Shown here piece after piece: positions 1 to 8,243 of a DNA stretch of 64,000 nt. Positions within the stretch are counted from its first letter, which is position 1; each line of letters opens with the position of its first letter. The notes beneath the pieces are model-generated. The model made no database searches and had not been told where the DNA came from. It worked only from the letters and a program-made list of their open reading frames with translations. Source of the stretch: an uncultured Pelagibacteraceae bacterium (GTDB lineage Bacteria; Pseudomonadota; Alphaproteobacteria; Pelagibacterales; Pelagibacteraceae); contig CACNIF010000001.1 in the NCBI GenBank assembly GCA_902620465.1, positions 62,001 to 126,000 on the forward strand, given 5' to 3'. A program made the position numbers and the translations under genes.

Positions 1-1
1 A

Positions 2-859
2 AAAGGTAAACATTACGATGAAAAACAAGTAATTGATAACACCGAAGAATTTTTCGCGAACAATCTCAATAAATCATTTTTCGATAATGATAAAATTATA
101 ATAATAAATAGGTGTACAGATAAAATAATCAAGATTGTTGAACAGTTAATTGATAGGAATACAAGTGATATAATATTTATACTTAACTCAGAAGTTTTAG
201 AGAAAAAATCTAAATTAAGAAACTTTTTTGAAAAATCAAAAAAAAAATTAGTATCAATTGCATTCTATCCAGATAATTTTGATACTCTTCTAAGAATTGC
301 TCGACAAGCATTAAGAGAAAGAAAAATATTGTTATCAAATGAATGTGTTAGTATTTTGGTAGGAAAATGTGCTAGTGACAGAAAAAATCTATTAAATGAA
401 ATAGAAAAAATTGAACTTTATTTAAAAGACAAAAAAAAGATAAATAATGAGGAAGTTTTTAAAATCATTAATCTCTCAGAAAATCATAGCGTAAATGAGT
501 TAATTAATAGTTGTTTAGTTAAAAATCAAAAAAAATTATTTAATATCCTTAACGATAATATTTTTTCAAATGAAGATTGTATTGTTATTATTCGAACTTT
601 GCTCAAGAAAGCAAAAGATCTTTTAAATCTTGTAACCCAATTTCAATTAAATAAAAATATTAATGCAACAATAGATAATGCAAAGCCACCAATTTTTTGG
701 AAAGACAAAAGTATTGTAAAAGATCAAATAAATATGTGGTCAATCATTAGATTAAAAAATTTGATTATAGAAATAAATGACATTGAGTATCAAATAAAGA
801 AAAATTCGGTCAATTCAATAAATCTAACAACAAACTTTTTACTAGAAAAATCAGCTTAA
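2..859 (+). CDS. holA: DNA polymerase III subunit delta, 5'-truncated by window edge
   Basis: The delta subunit is the clamp-loader protein that opens the beta sliding clamp at the replication fork. The ORF track starts at an internal TTG (329), but the same frame is open from base 2, giving about 285 residues. The gene therefore begins outside the window. The upstream part has the pattern of the delta N-terminal AAA+-like domain (hydrophobic strand around IIFILNSE, then LRIARQALRE), followed by the helical C-terminal domain. It is the only + strand gene left of the putative origin and ends 5 bp from the end of parB, which is convergent. The holA-parB neighbourhood is a known alphaproteobacterial arrangement. 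The call rests on weak family patterns plus synteny; delta proteins are poorly conserved. Confidence 0.8.
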   Translation, partial: KGKHYDEKQVIDNTEEFFANNLNKSFFDNDKIIIINRCTDKIIKIVEQLIDRNTSDIIFILNSEVLEKKSKLRNFFEKSKKKLVSIAFYPDNFDTLLRIARQALRERKILLSNECVSILVGKCASDRKNLLNEIEKIELYLKDKKKINNEEVFKIINLSENHSVNELINSCLVKNQKKLFNILNDNIFSNEDCIVIIRTLLKKAKDLLNLVTQFQLNKNINATIDNAKPPIFWKDKSIVKDQINMWSIIRLKNLIIEINDIEYQIKKNSVNSINLTTNFLLEKSA

Positions 860-864
860 TTTTT

Positions 865-1707
865 TTAATAATTATTTTTTATAATATCAATTAATTTATT
901 TAATTGATCACTGTCATGAAATAAAATTGTAATTGAGCCTTTATTTCTTTTATTACTTTTTATTGATACGTTAAGTCCAATTTTATTCGAAATAGTTTCT
1001 TCTAGATTTTTTATGTTTGGATCTTTATGTAAATTTATTTTTTTAGATTTTTTAAATAATTTTACAAAATTTTCTGATTGTCTTACGGATAACTTCTTAT
1101 CTATAATCTTACTAGCAATAAAACTCGCATTATCTAGACCGACAAGAATCTTAGCATGACCAGGCGTGATTTTTCTTAGTTCAAGATAGCTAAGAACATC
1201 TGCTGGTAGATTCAGTAATCTTAAGGAATTAGTAATATAACTTCTGCTTTTACCGATAAATTTGGAAACTTTTTCCTGATCATAGGAAAATTCGTCAATT
1301 AATCTTTTATATCCTTGAGCCTCTTCCAAGGGATTTAAGTCATGTCTTTGCACATTTTCAACTATGGCAAACTCAAGTGATTTCAAATCATCCGCCTCAG
1401 TGACTACCACAGGGATATCATGCAAACCTGCCTTTCTTGCTGCAAGCCATCGTCTCTCTCCTGCAATAATCTCGTATTTAGAGTTATCAGAATTTGACTT
1501 TCTTACAATGATAGGCTGAATCACACCTCGTTCTTTTATTGAATTAGTCAGATCTTGTAAGTTTTCTTCCTCAAAAACTTTTCTTGGTTGAAATTTATTT
1601 GGAATGATATCACTCAATGAAAGTTTATTAGTTTTTGCCTCTACTCTAGTTTCACCGATTAAAGATGATAAACCTCGACCTAAACCTTTTTTTATTTGTG
1701 AATTCAT
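865..1707 (-). CDS. parB: Chromosome partitioning protein ParB
   Basis: ParB binds parS sites, spreads along DNA as a CTP-dependent clamp and works with ParA to segregate origins. The 280-residue protein starts with the typical KKGLGRGLSSLIGE leader. It carries the GERRWLAAR box (about 83-91), the ENVQRHDLNPLEEA segment (about 117-130) and a helix-turn-helix near 141-168, and ends in a short dimerisation domain. The ATG overlaps the parA stop by one base (TAATG), so the two are translationally coupled. A near-perfect parS lies about 1.4 kb away inside rsmG. Length and motifs match chromosomal ParB rather than plasmid forms. Confidence 0.96.
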   Translation of the reverse strand: MNSQIKKGLGRGLSSLIGETRVEAKTNKLSLSDIIPNKFQPRKVFEEENLQDLTNSIKERGVIQPIIVRKSNSDNSKYEIIAGERRWLAARKAGLHDIPVVVTEADDLKSLEFAIVENVQRHDLNPLEEAQGYKRLIDEFSYDQEKVSKFIGKSRSYITNSLRLLNLPADVLSYLELRKITPGHAKILVGLDNASFIASKIIDKKLSVRQSENFVKLFKKSKKINLHKDPNIKNLEETISNKIGLNVSIKSNKRNKGSITILFHDSDQLNKLIDIIKNNY

Positions 1708-2501
1708 TATGCAGCACTCCCCATTTTATTTTCTTGTTCAATGAATTCATCAGTAAAATTGTAATAAGATTTACTACCTGGACAACTTTTATCATATATA
1801 AGCACAGGTACACCATGAGAAGGTGCTTCAGATAATCTTACATTTCTTGGTATCACTGTTTGATAGACTTTATCTTTAAAATAATCACGTGCCTCTTGTT
1901 CTACTTGAGAAGACAGCTTATTTCTTCTATCATACATTGTTAAAAGTATTCCTTGAATTTCTAAAGACGGATTAAGATTCACTTTTATTCTATCAATCGT
2001 CTTCATGAGTTGTGTCAGACCCTCTAATGCAAAAAATTCTGTTTGAAGGGGAACTAAAAGAGAGTTTGATGATACTAAAGCCATCACTGTTAATAAACTT
2101 AAGGAGGGAGGACAATCAATAAGCACATAATCATAAAGTCCTCTAGAATCATTTAAATAAGCGGTTAATTTGCTTTTTAAAATGAAAGCTCTATCGCTAT
2201 CACCAGCTGTTTCGACTTCTAAACCTGATAAATCTACATTGGATGTTATCAAATCGAGATTTTCAAATTTTGTCTTTTTAATAACATTCGAAATTGACAT
2301 AGTTCCATTTAAGATTCCATAAATTGTTTGATCTGATTGATTAGTATTAGATAATCCTAATCCAGTGGTAGCATTTCCTTGAGGATCTAAATCAATAACT
2401 AATATTTTTTTATTTTGTTGAGTTAAGGCTGAAGCCAAATTAATTACTGTAGTTGTTTTTCCAACTCCACCCTTTTGGTTTATTATTGAAATTATTTTCA
2501 C
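1707..2501 (-). CDS. parA: Chromosome partitioning ATPase ParA (Soj)
   Basis: ParA is a nucleoid-bound ATPase that pulls ParB-parS complexes apart. The 264-residue protein opens with the deviant Walker A sequence KGGVGKTTT (residues 10-18). Further on are the DLDPQGNATTG motif (A') and YVLIDCPPSLSLLT (Walker B). The length is typical of chromosomal ParA without an N-terminal DNA-binding domain. The start is GTG at 2501, overlapping the rsmG stop as GTGA. It belongs to the rsmG-parA-parB operon. Confidence 0.97.
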   Translation of the reverse strand: MKIISIINQKGGVGKTTTVINLASALTQQNKKILVIDLDPQGNATTGLGLSNTNQSDQTIYGILNGTMSISNVIKKTKFENLDLITSNVDLSGLEVETAGDSDRAFILKSKLTAYLNDSRGLYDYVLIDCPPSLSLLTVMALVSSNSLLVPLQTEFFALEGLTQLMKTIDRIKVNLNPSLEIQGILLTMYDRRNKLSSQVEQEARDYFKDKVYQTVIPRNVRLSEAPSHGVPVLIYDKSCPGSKSYYNFTDEFIEQENKMGSAA

Positions 2502-3145
2502 AAATTTTTTTTTTTTATCTTTTTAATGTTGATTATAAATGAGTCGGTGCTAGTTATGCTTTTTTTTTCTTTATAATCCAAATCCCAAATTTTTAAGGTT
2601 TCACCTAAAATTTTTCTTCCACTTTTTCCCATAAATAAGATTAGATTATTGAATTGCCTAAAATTTTCATTTACTAGATCCAAAATTATAGGCATAGGTT
2701 TAAATGCTCTTGATATTATGGTTCCTGTTTCAATGTTCTTAAGTGTAAATATATCTTTTTGAATAATTTCTGTATTTAGGTTTAATTTTTCTGAGACATC
2801 TCTCAAAAAAGCACATTTGTGATGACTTTTTTCATAAAGGTTTATTTTTAATGAATTTTTTATCTTTTTCATGACAATTGCTATAACAAGTCCTGGCATC
2901 CCACCTCCCGTCCCTAAATCGCAGGTTGTATTACTATTTAAATCAATAAAATCAACTATTTGAGCAGAATCTATTATATGTCTTTGTCGTATTTCGTTTA
3001 TTTGTGAGGTTTTTTTACTAATTATATTAATTTGATCATTTTTTTGTTTTATCATTGATATTAAACTCTCAAGCTCAGAACAGGTTTCACGTGAAACTTT
3101 AGGTATTGGTATTTTTGAATAAAAATTTAAAATTGAGTTATCCAT
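2498..3145 (-). CDS. rsmG: 16S rRNA (guanine-527 N7) methyltransferase RsmG
   Basis: RsmG (GidB) methylates N7 of G527 in 16S rRNA using S-adenosylmethionine. The 215-residue protein has the SAM-binding segment CDLGTGGGMPGLVIAI (about 75-90) and the family IISKKTS/RHIIDSAQI region before it. Its N-terminus contains VSRET (17-21), and the DNA coding for this motif is the parS palindrome described separately. The ATG overlaps the mnmG stop by one base, and the gene passes into parA through a GTGA overlap. This is the classic mnmG-rsmG-parA-parB order. Confidence 0.96.
   Translation of the reverse strand: MDNSILNFYSKIPIPKVSRETCSELESLISMIKQKNDQINIISKKTSQINEIRQRHIIDSAQIVDFIDLNSNTTCDLGTGGGMPGLVIAIVMKKIKNSLKINLYEKSHHKCAFLRDVSEKLNLNTEIIQKDIFTLKNIETGTIISRAFKPMPIILDLVNENFRQFNNLILFMGKSGRKILGETLKIWDLDYKEKKSITSTDSFIINIKKIKKKNL
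3084..3097. promoter_or_regulatory. parS: parS centromere site inside rsmG
   Basis: The 14-bp perfect palindrome GTTTCACGTGAAAC lies here. It is the core of the universal 16-bp parS consensus; the outermost base on each side differs (G and T instead of T and A). It sits in the codons for VSRET of RsmG, about 0.6 kb upstream of parA. ParB encoded next door is the expected ligand. It is the only such palindrome I noticed in the window. Confidence 0.92.
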
Positions 3146-5016
3146 TAAGCTATATGCTTAATAGACTTTCTTTTGACATGTGACAACAAAATATATACCG
3201 CTGCTGGTGTAATTCCATCGATTCTAAGAGCCTGACCCATAGTTTTAGGCTTAATTTCTTTAAATTTTGCTTTCACCTCGTTAGATAAACCAGAAAATTG
3301 ATCGTAATCAATATTATCCGGTATAGTTAAATTCTCATCTCTTTTAAATGCCAAGATATCTGCTTTTTGCTTTTTTAAATATCCTCTATAATGGGAATTA
3401 ATCTCTATTTGCTCATCTATATCTGCACCATGATCTAAAATCTCAGGCCATATATCTCTAATTTTACTCATATTAACCGTTCTTTGAGTTAAAATCTCAT
3501 CTGCTGATCGAAATACGCCATCTTTAGCTATTTTAATACCAAATTTTTCAGCTCTAGAGGGAGAAATGCTCAAATTAGACATCTGCTTTGATATCTTCCT
3601 CAATTTTTGGAATTTATCCTCAAATATCTCTTTTCTAATATCAGAAATTAATCCAATATTAATTCCCTTATGAGTAAGTCTTAAATCAGCATTATCTGAT
3701 CTGAGGCTTAATCTGTATTCAGCTCTTGATGTAAACATTCTATAAGGCTCAGCAACACCTTTGGTGACTAAATCATCTATCATTACTCCAATATAAGCAT
3801 CAGATCTATCAAGGATAAAAGGCTCCATTTTTTTTAACGAGATAGCAGCATTAATTCCAGCTATAAGGCCTTGGGCTGCAGCCTCTTCATAGCCTGTAGT
3901 TCCGTTAATTTGACCTGCAAGGTATAGATTCTTTATCTTCTTTGTTTCTAGTGTCAGAAAAAGTTCTCTAGGATCAATATAATCATATTCTATAGCATAT
4001 CCAGGACGTATAATTTTTACATTCTCTAAACCATTGATATTGTTGAGTATTTCATATTGAACAACCTCTGGTAGAGATGTTGATATACCATTTGGATAAA
4101 TTGTATGATCATTAAGCCCCTCTGGTTCTAAAAATATCTGATGTCTTGTCTTTTCAGCAAATTTTACAATCTTATCCTCTATTGAGGGACAATATCTTGG
4201 TCCTACACCCTGTATGTTACCAGAGTATATTGCACTTTTAGATAAATTCTTTTCAATAATCTTATGAACCTTTTCATTAGTATAAGTCATAGAGCAAGAT
4301 ACTTGTTTGTTTAGATTTTTTTTGGTTAAGAAAGAGAAAAAATAAGGATCATCATCTGCAGATTGTTTTTCCAATTTTTGAAAATTAATAGTTCTAGAAT
4401 CTAACCTTGGTGGTGTTCCAGTTTTTAATCTGCCTATCTTAAAATTATATTTCTTTAACTGTTCACTTAAACCAGTACTTGGCTTTTCATTAATTCGACC
4501 AGCAGGAGTTCTCTCATCACCAATATGTATCAAACCATTTAAAAATGTGCCGGTTGTAAGGATTAATTTGTTACAACTTACTTTATTACCTTTTAAGGTT
4601 AAAAATCCATTTATTTCATTATTTTTAAAAATGAACTTAATTACAGGATCAGAAAAAATCGTTAAATTACAATAGTTTACGAGTTTTTCTTGCATAAATT
4701 TTCTATAAAGTGATCTATCAGATTGAGTTCTTGGTCCTCTTACTGCTGGACCTCTACTTCTGTTTAACAGTCTAAACTGTATTCCAGACTTATCAGCTAC
4801 CTCGCCCATAACCCCATCTAAAGCATCAATTTCTCTCACCAAATGACCTTTTCCTAAACCACCTATTGCAGGATTACATGACATTTCTCCTATAGTATTT
4901 TTGTTGTGAGTGAACAGGGCAGTGTTAACACCGAGTCGAGCAGATGCTGCAGCTGCTTCGCAGCCTGCATGGCCTCCTCCAATTACTGCTACATCAAAAG
5001 ATAAATCTTTTCTCAT
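3145..5016 (-). CDS. mnmG: tRNA uridine-5-carboxymethylaminomethyl modification enzyme MnmG (GidA)
   Basis: MnmG is the FAD-dependent partner of MnmE. Together they install the (carboxymethyl)aminomethyl group on wobble uridine 34 of several tRNAs. The 623-residue protein has the N-terminal dinucleotide-binding motif [14 protein letters not shown], the [23 protein letters not shown] block, a second FAD contact at [20 protein letters not shown], and a C-terminal helical region ending in the [15 protein letters not shown] pattern. The length is full. It starts at ATG 5016, 111 bp after mnmE, and overlaps rsmG by one base. Confidence 0.97.
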   Translation of the reverse strand: MRKDLSFDVAVIGGGHAGCEAAAASARLGVNTALFTHNKNTIGEMSCNPAIGGLGKGHLVREIDALDGVMGEVADKSGIQFRLLNRSRGPAVRGPRTQSDRSLYRKFMQEKLVNYCNLTIFSDPVIKFIFKNNEINGFLTLKGNKVSCNKLILTTGTFLNGLIHIGDERTPAGRINEKPSTGLSEQLKKYNFKIGRLKTGTPPRLDSRTINFQKLEKQSADDDPYFFSFLTKKNLNKQVSCSMTYTNEKVHKIIEKNLSKSAIYSGNIQGVGPRYCPSIEDKIVKFAEKTRHQIFLEPEGLNDHTIYPNGISTSLPEVVQYEILNNINGLENVKIIRPGYAIEYDYIDPRELFLTLETKKIKNLYLAGQINGTTGYEEAAAQGLIAGINAAISLKKMEPFILDRSDAYIGVMIDDLVTKGVAEPYRMFTSRAEYRLSLRSDNADLRLTHKGINIGLISDIRKEIFEDKFQKLRKISKQMSNLSISPSRAEKFGIKIAKDGVFRSADEILTQRTVNMSKIRDIWPEILDHGADIDEQIEINSHYRGYLKKQKADILAFKRDENLTIPDNIDYDQFSGLSNEVKAKFKEIKPKTMGQALRIDGITPAAVYILLSHVKRKSIKHIA

Positions 5017-5127
5017 GACGTAAATTTATATTCGAATAAAATATTTACAAGATTTGTATTTTTTTTTATTAAGTACTATTTATCAGGGTAAATTGACAAT
5101 AATGAGTGAAAATTAGGTATATTTCTT

Positions 5128-6459
5128 TTATTTTCCTATGCAAAAATCATTAAAAATACTACCTAAGATCTCCTCAACATCAACCTTTCCGACTATCATA
5201 CCAAGCTGTCGTGCTGCTAATCTTAAATCTTCGGCTGCTATGTCAAAATCTTCAACTTGCTTTTTTTGATTAAATCTTTTTAAATGAGATACACATTGCT
5301 CAAGATGTTGTCTATGTCGCTCTCTAGTAATAAGAATATCATCACTTGTTATGAATTTATTTTTTAATGTGTTTTTTATTTTTTGAATGAGTTTATCAAT
5401 ATTTAGATTATTTTTTATTGATATTAAAACGTGATTTATCCTGTTTATTTCTGGATCAATATCTTTTTCTAAAAGATCAGATTTATTTAAAACTAAAATC
5501 GCATTATCGTCTAATAAATCCTTCAAAGTATCAGTAAAATAAGTGTTTTTGGCATCTACGACTACTAGTTTCAGGTCTGCTTCTTCGGCTCTGTTTAGAG
5601 ATAATTTAATGCCTTTTTTTTCAATTTCGTCTACAGATTCTCTTATACCGGCAGTATCAGAAACTATTACCGGATAACCATCTATATTAAGATGAGTTTC
5701 TATAACATCTCTTGTTGTTCCAGCGATTTCAGAGACTATTGCAACATCTCTATTAGATAAAAGATTTATTAAGCTAGACTTACCAGCGTTAGTTGGTCCT
5801 AGAATTGCAATTTTAAATCCCTCCCTAATTCTCTCTCCTGCTTTTTGGTCATTCATAATCTTTTCTATATCTTTTAAAACTTCATCTGTATCTTTTTTAA
5901 TTTTATTTAGAATATCTTTTGGTAAATCTTCATCTGGAAAATCTATTTTAGCTTCAACATGAGATAAAATTTGTAAAAGTTTTTCTCTTAATGAATTAAA
6001 TTTATCCGCTGAGCGTCCACTCATAATTTTAACTGCTTGCTTTCTTTGAATTTCAGTTTCAGAAGAAATTAAGTCGGCTACACTTTCTGCTTTTAATAAA
6101 TTAATTTTTCCATTTTGGAATGCAAGCTTTGTGAATTCACCAGGTTCTGCAAATCGACAATTTTCAATATTTGAGATATTCTTATGAATTGCCTCAATTA
6201 CTGCCTTACTTCCATGTACCTGTATCTCAGCCATATCTTCGCCTGTGTAGCTCTCAGGGCCAGGAAACCACAAAACTATTCCCTCGTCTATAAGTTCAGA
6301 AGTCTCAATATTGTTTATTTTCCGGAGAGTTGCTTCTCTGGGTCTTGGAACATCTTTATTTGTTAATAATTTAATTACCTTCGAAGTATCAGGTCCAGAA
6401 ATTCTTATAATTGCAACTCCAGAAACACCTGGACCAGTCGACAAAGCATAAATCGTCAT
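5128..6459 (-). CDS. mnmE: tRNA modification GTPase MnmE (TrmE)
   Basis: MnmE is a GTPase that binds a tetrahydrofolate one-carbon donor through its N-terminal domain and drives wobble-U34 modification with MnmG. The 443-residue protein starts MTIYALSTGPG, has the G1 loop GPTNAGKS (221-228), the DTAG switch II, an NKSD motif and the invariant C-terminal CIGK whose Cys is catalytic. The helical domain (about 120-210 and 380-443) flanks the G domain. It starts 10 bp after the stop of the glycosyltransferase at 6470. A decayed copy of this 5' end sits at 8169-8231. Confidence 0.97.
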   Translation of the reverse strand: MTIYALSTGPGVSGVAIIRISGPDTSKVIKLLTNKDVPRPREATLRKINNIETSELIDEGIVLWFPGPESYTGEDMAEIQVHGSKAVIEAIHKNISNIENCRFAEPGEFTKLAFQNGKINLLKAESVADLISSETEIQRKQAVKIMSGRSADKFNSLREKLLQILSHVEAKIDFPDEDLPKDILNKIKKDTDEVLKDIEKIMNDQKAGERIREGFKIAILGPTNAGKSSLINLLSNRDVAIVSEIAGTTRDVIETHLNIDGYPVIVSDTAGIRESVDEIEKKGIKLSLNRAEEADLKLVVVDAKNTYFTDTLKDLLDDNAILVLNKSDLLEKDIDPEINRINHVLISIKNNLNIDKLIQKIKNTLKNKFITSDDILITRERHRQHLEQCVSHLKRFNQKKQVEDFDIAAEDLRLAARQLGMIVGKVDVEEILGSIFNDFCIGK

Positions 6460-6469
6460 AAAAATTTAA

Positions 6470-8158
6470 TTAATTATATATTTTTTCTAAAGATTTGAAA
6501 AATTGGTTCGAAAATTTCTTTTGATCAAACAAGGGAGAACTTAAAGCATTATCAAAAACAATATTACGTATCTTTTTAAGGTTTTTGACATTTTTTTCTA
6601 AACTCACAGCAATATTTATATAATCATTTTCATTTTCAGCAATTAATTCCTTCAAGTTAAGATTTTTATTTATAGACTCACCACTTCTTGAATTATAATT
6701 AAATCCTTTCATCGTAAGCACAGGAACACCCATCCAAATTGCCTCAAAGGATGTTGTAACACCATTATAAGGAAAGGTATCTAATGCAATATCTATTTTT
6801 TTATACTGATTTAAGTGATCCTCAAAATTTCCTTTAAAAGACAAAAATTCAATAGAATTTAAAACATCATGTTTCCTAAATTTTTCAACCATTGCAGATC
6901 TAAAAGTAGCATTGGAAGATTTTAAAATTAATTTTGAATTCTTCACTTTTTTTAATATTTTTGACCAAACTTTTATAACTCTGTCATTTATTTTATTATA
7001 ATTGTTAAAGGATCCAAAAGTTATAAATTTATTTTCAACTATTGGTGCTGTTATCTGTAACCTTGGTATGTCAAAACCAGAATGACAATTCCAAATATCT
7101 TCCATGTATAAAATTTTTTCAGAGTATAGTTTTTTTTCATCTTCAAAAATCAAATTTTTATCCGCAATTATATAGTCCATTTCTTTAATTCCAGTTGTAT
7201 TCTGAAAACCACACCAAGTTATTTGTGTTGGTGCTAATCGATTTTTATAAAGAGACAATCGGTGATTAGATGTAAGACCCATCAGATCAATAAGTATATC
7301 AATTTTATCGCTTCTCACTAAATTGATCACCTCAATATCGTCTAAGTTTCTAATATTAGTCATATTGTCTACATATTGCTTAAAATCTCGCGTTGTCGAA
7401 TCTTCCTTGTCAGGTTTATTTCCATCATAAATACTTATGTTAAATTTATTTCTATCGTAATTAAGTAGAACAGTTTTTAAAAAATGAGTAACAGAATGCC
7501 TAGATCTTATATCAGCAGAGTGAAAACCAATATTAATTTTTTTTCTATCCGAACCACTTATTTTAACTATTTTATCTTGAGGATAAGTAATTAATTTTTG
7601 ATCTAGGATTTGAGAATATTCTAAAAATTTTTTTTGATCCCAATTATAAATAAAACTTTGATAATAAATGTATGATGCCAAAGCATCAATACTGGACGTT
7701 TCTTTTTCAGCGATTTGATTAAGGTAATAGATAACCTTTTCCATATCTACATTGCGAACTAATGCTCTAACTAAAGCTCTTGTAAGCTCATCATTTTTTT
7801 CAAAATAATCTCTATTATCATTATAATATAGGAAAATTTCCTTGAGAATATTACCTGTTAAATTTATTTCATTCGACTTGAATTCGATATCAAAAAGATC
7901 AATAGAAGCATTTATAAAATTTTTCAAAGCGTTAAAAGAATGTTCAGTTTTTTTTTTGTCTTTTAAATATGCTGTTCTAAAATCAATTATTGCACTTTTT
8001 AAAGTTACTTCTGATTTATCAGATAATATTTTGCACACCCCAGATAAATTAATTAATCCTGAATTCAAATTTTTCTTATCAATATTTTGTATAATTGATA
8101 AGATTTTTGTATACTTTTTTTCCTCAAAGAGTTTTTGAAAATCAATTTTTTTGTTCAT
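6470..8158 (-). CDS. GT41/OGT-like glycosyltransferase (downstream tandem copy)
   Basis: This 562-residue protein has a C-terminal half typical of the O-GlcNAc transferase/SPINDLY (GT41) catalytic region. Visible motifs include HSADIRSRHSV, DILIDLMGLTSNHRL, APTQITWCGFQNTTG, FGSFNNYNKIND and DTFPYNGVTTSFEAIWMGVPV. The first 200 residues are helical and TPR-like but lack clear canonical repeats. The acceptor cannot be read from sequence; a protein or cell-surface glycan are both possible. It is a paralogue of the gene at 8244, most similar at the C-terminus. It lies just upstream of mnmE and probably shares its transcript. An AAAGG lies unusually close to the start ATG. Confidence 0.85.
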   Translation of the reverse strand: MNKKIDFQKLFEEKKYTKILSIIQNIDKKNLNSGLINLSGVCKILSDKSEVTLKSAIIDFRTAYLKDKKKTEHSFNALKNFINASIDLFDIEFKSNEINLTGNILKEIFLYYNDNRDYFEKNDELTRALVRALVRNVDMEKVIYYLNQIAEKETSSIDALASYIYYQSFIYNWDQKKFLEYSQILDQKLITYPQDKIVKISGSDRKKINIGFHSADIRSRHSVTHFLKTVLLNYDRNKFNISIYDGNKPDKEDSTTRDFKQYVDNMTNIRNLDDIEVINLVRSDKIDILIDLMGLTSNHRLSLYKNRLAPTQITWCGFQNTTGIKEMDYIIADKNLIFEDEKKLYSEKILYMEDIWNCHSGFDIPRLQITAPIVENKFITFGSFNNYNKINDRVIKVWSKILKKVKNSKLILKSSNATFRSAMVEKFRKHDVLNSIEFLSFKGNFEDHLNQYKKIDIALDTFPYNGVTTSFEAIWMGVPVLTMKGFNYNSRSGESINKNLNLKELIAENENDYINIAVSLEKNVKNLKKIRNIVFDNALSSPLFDQKKFSNQFFKSLEKIYN

Positions 8159-8168
8159 CCTTTAATTG

Positions 8169-8231
8169 CCAAAATTTTATTATAATAATTTCCAATACTC
8201 TAGGACCAATAGATAAAGCATAAATAGTCAT
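8169..8231 (-). pseudogene. Relic of the mnmE 5' end between the two glycosyltransferases
   Basis: Read on the minus strand from 8231, this segment gives MTIYALSIGPR, nearly the MnmE N-terminus MTIYALSTGPG. The DNA similarity runs on for about 60 bp with mismatches and a one-base deletion near codon 13 that breaks the frame. The spacing from the preceding glycosyltransferase stop to this ATG (12 bp) nearly equals the spacing to the real mnmE ATG (10 bp). It is best read as a scar of a tandem duplication that copied one glycosyltransferase together with the start of mnmE. Confidence 0.85.
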
Positions 8232-8243
8232 AGATAAAATTAT

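Noticed and set aside
5017-5127. Promoter or structured leader between mnmE and mnmG
   Set aside because: A TTGTCA-like hexamer occurs on the minus strand, but I found no -10 box at suitable spacing, so I do not call a site in this 111-bp gap.
6184-6366. 60-aa plus-strand ORF antisense to mnmE
   Set aside because: Shadow of mnmE codons; no start signal or homology pattern.
7842-8138. 98-aa plus-strand ORF
   Set aside because: Antisense to the N-terminal part of the GT41 gene and without recognisable features.
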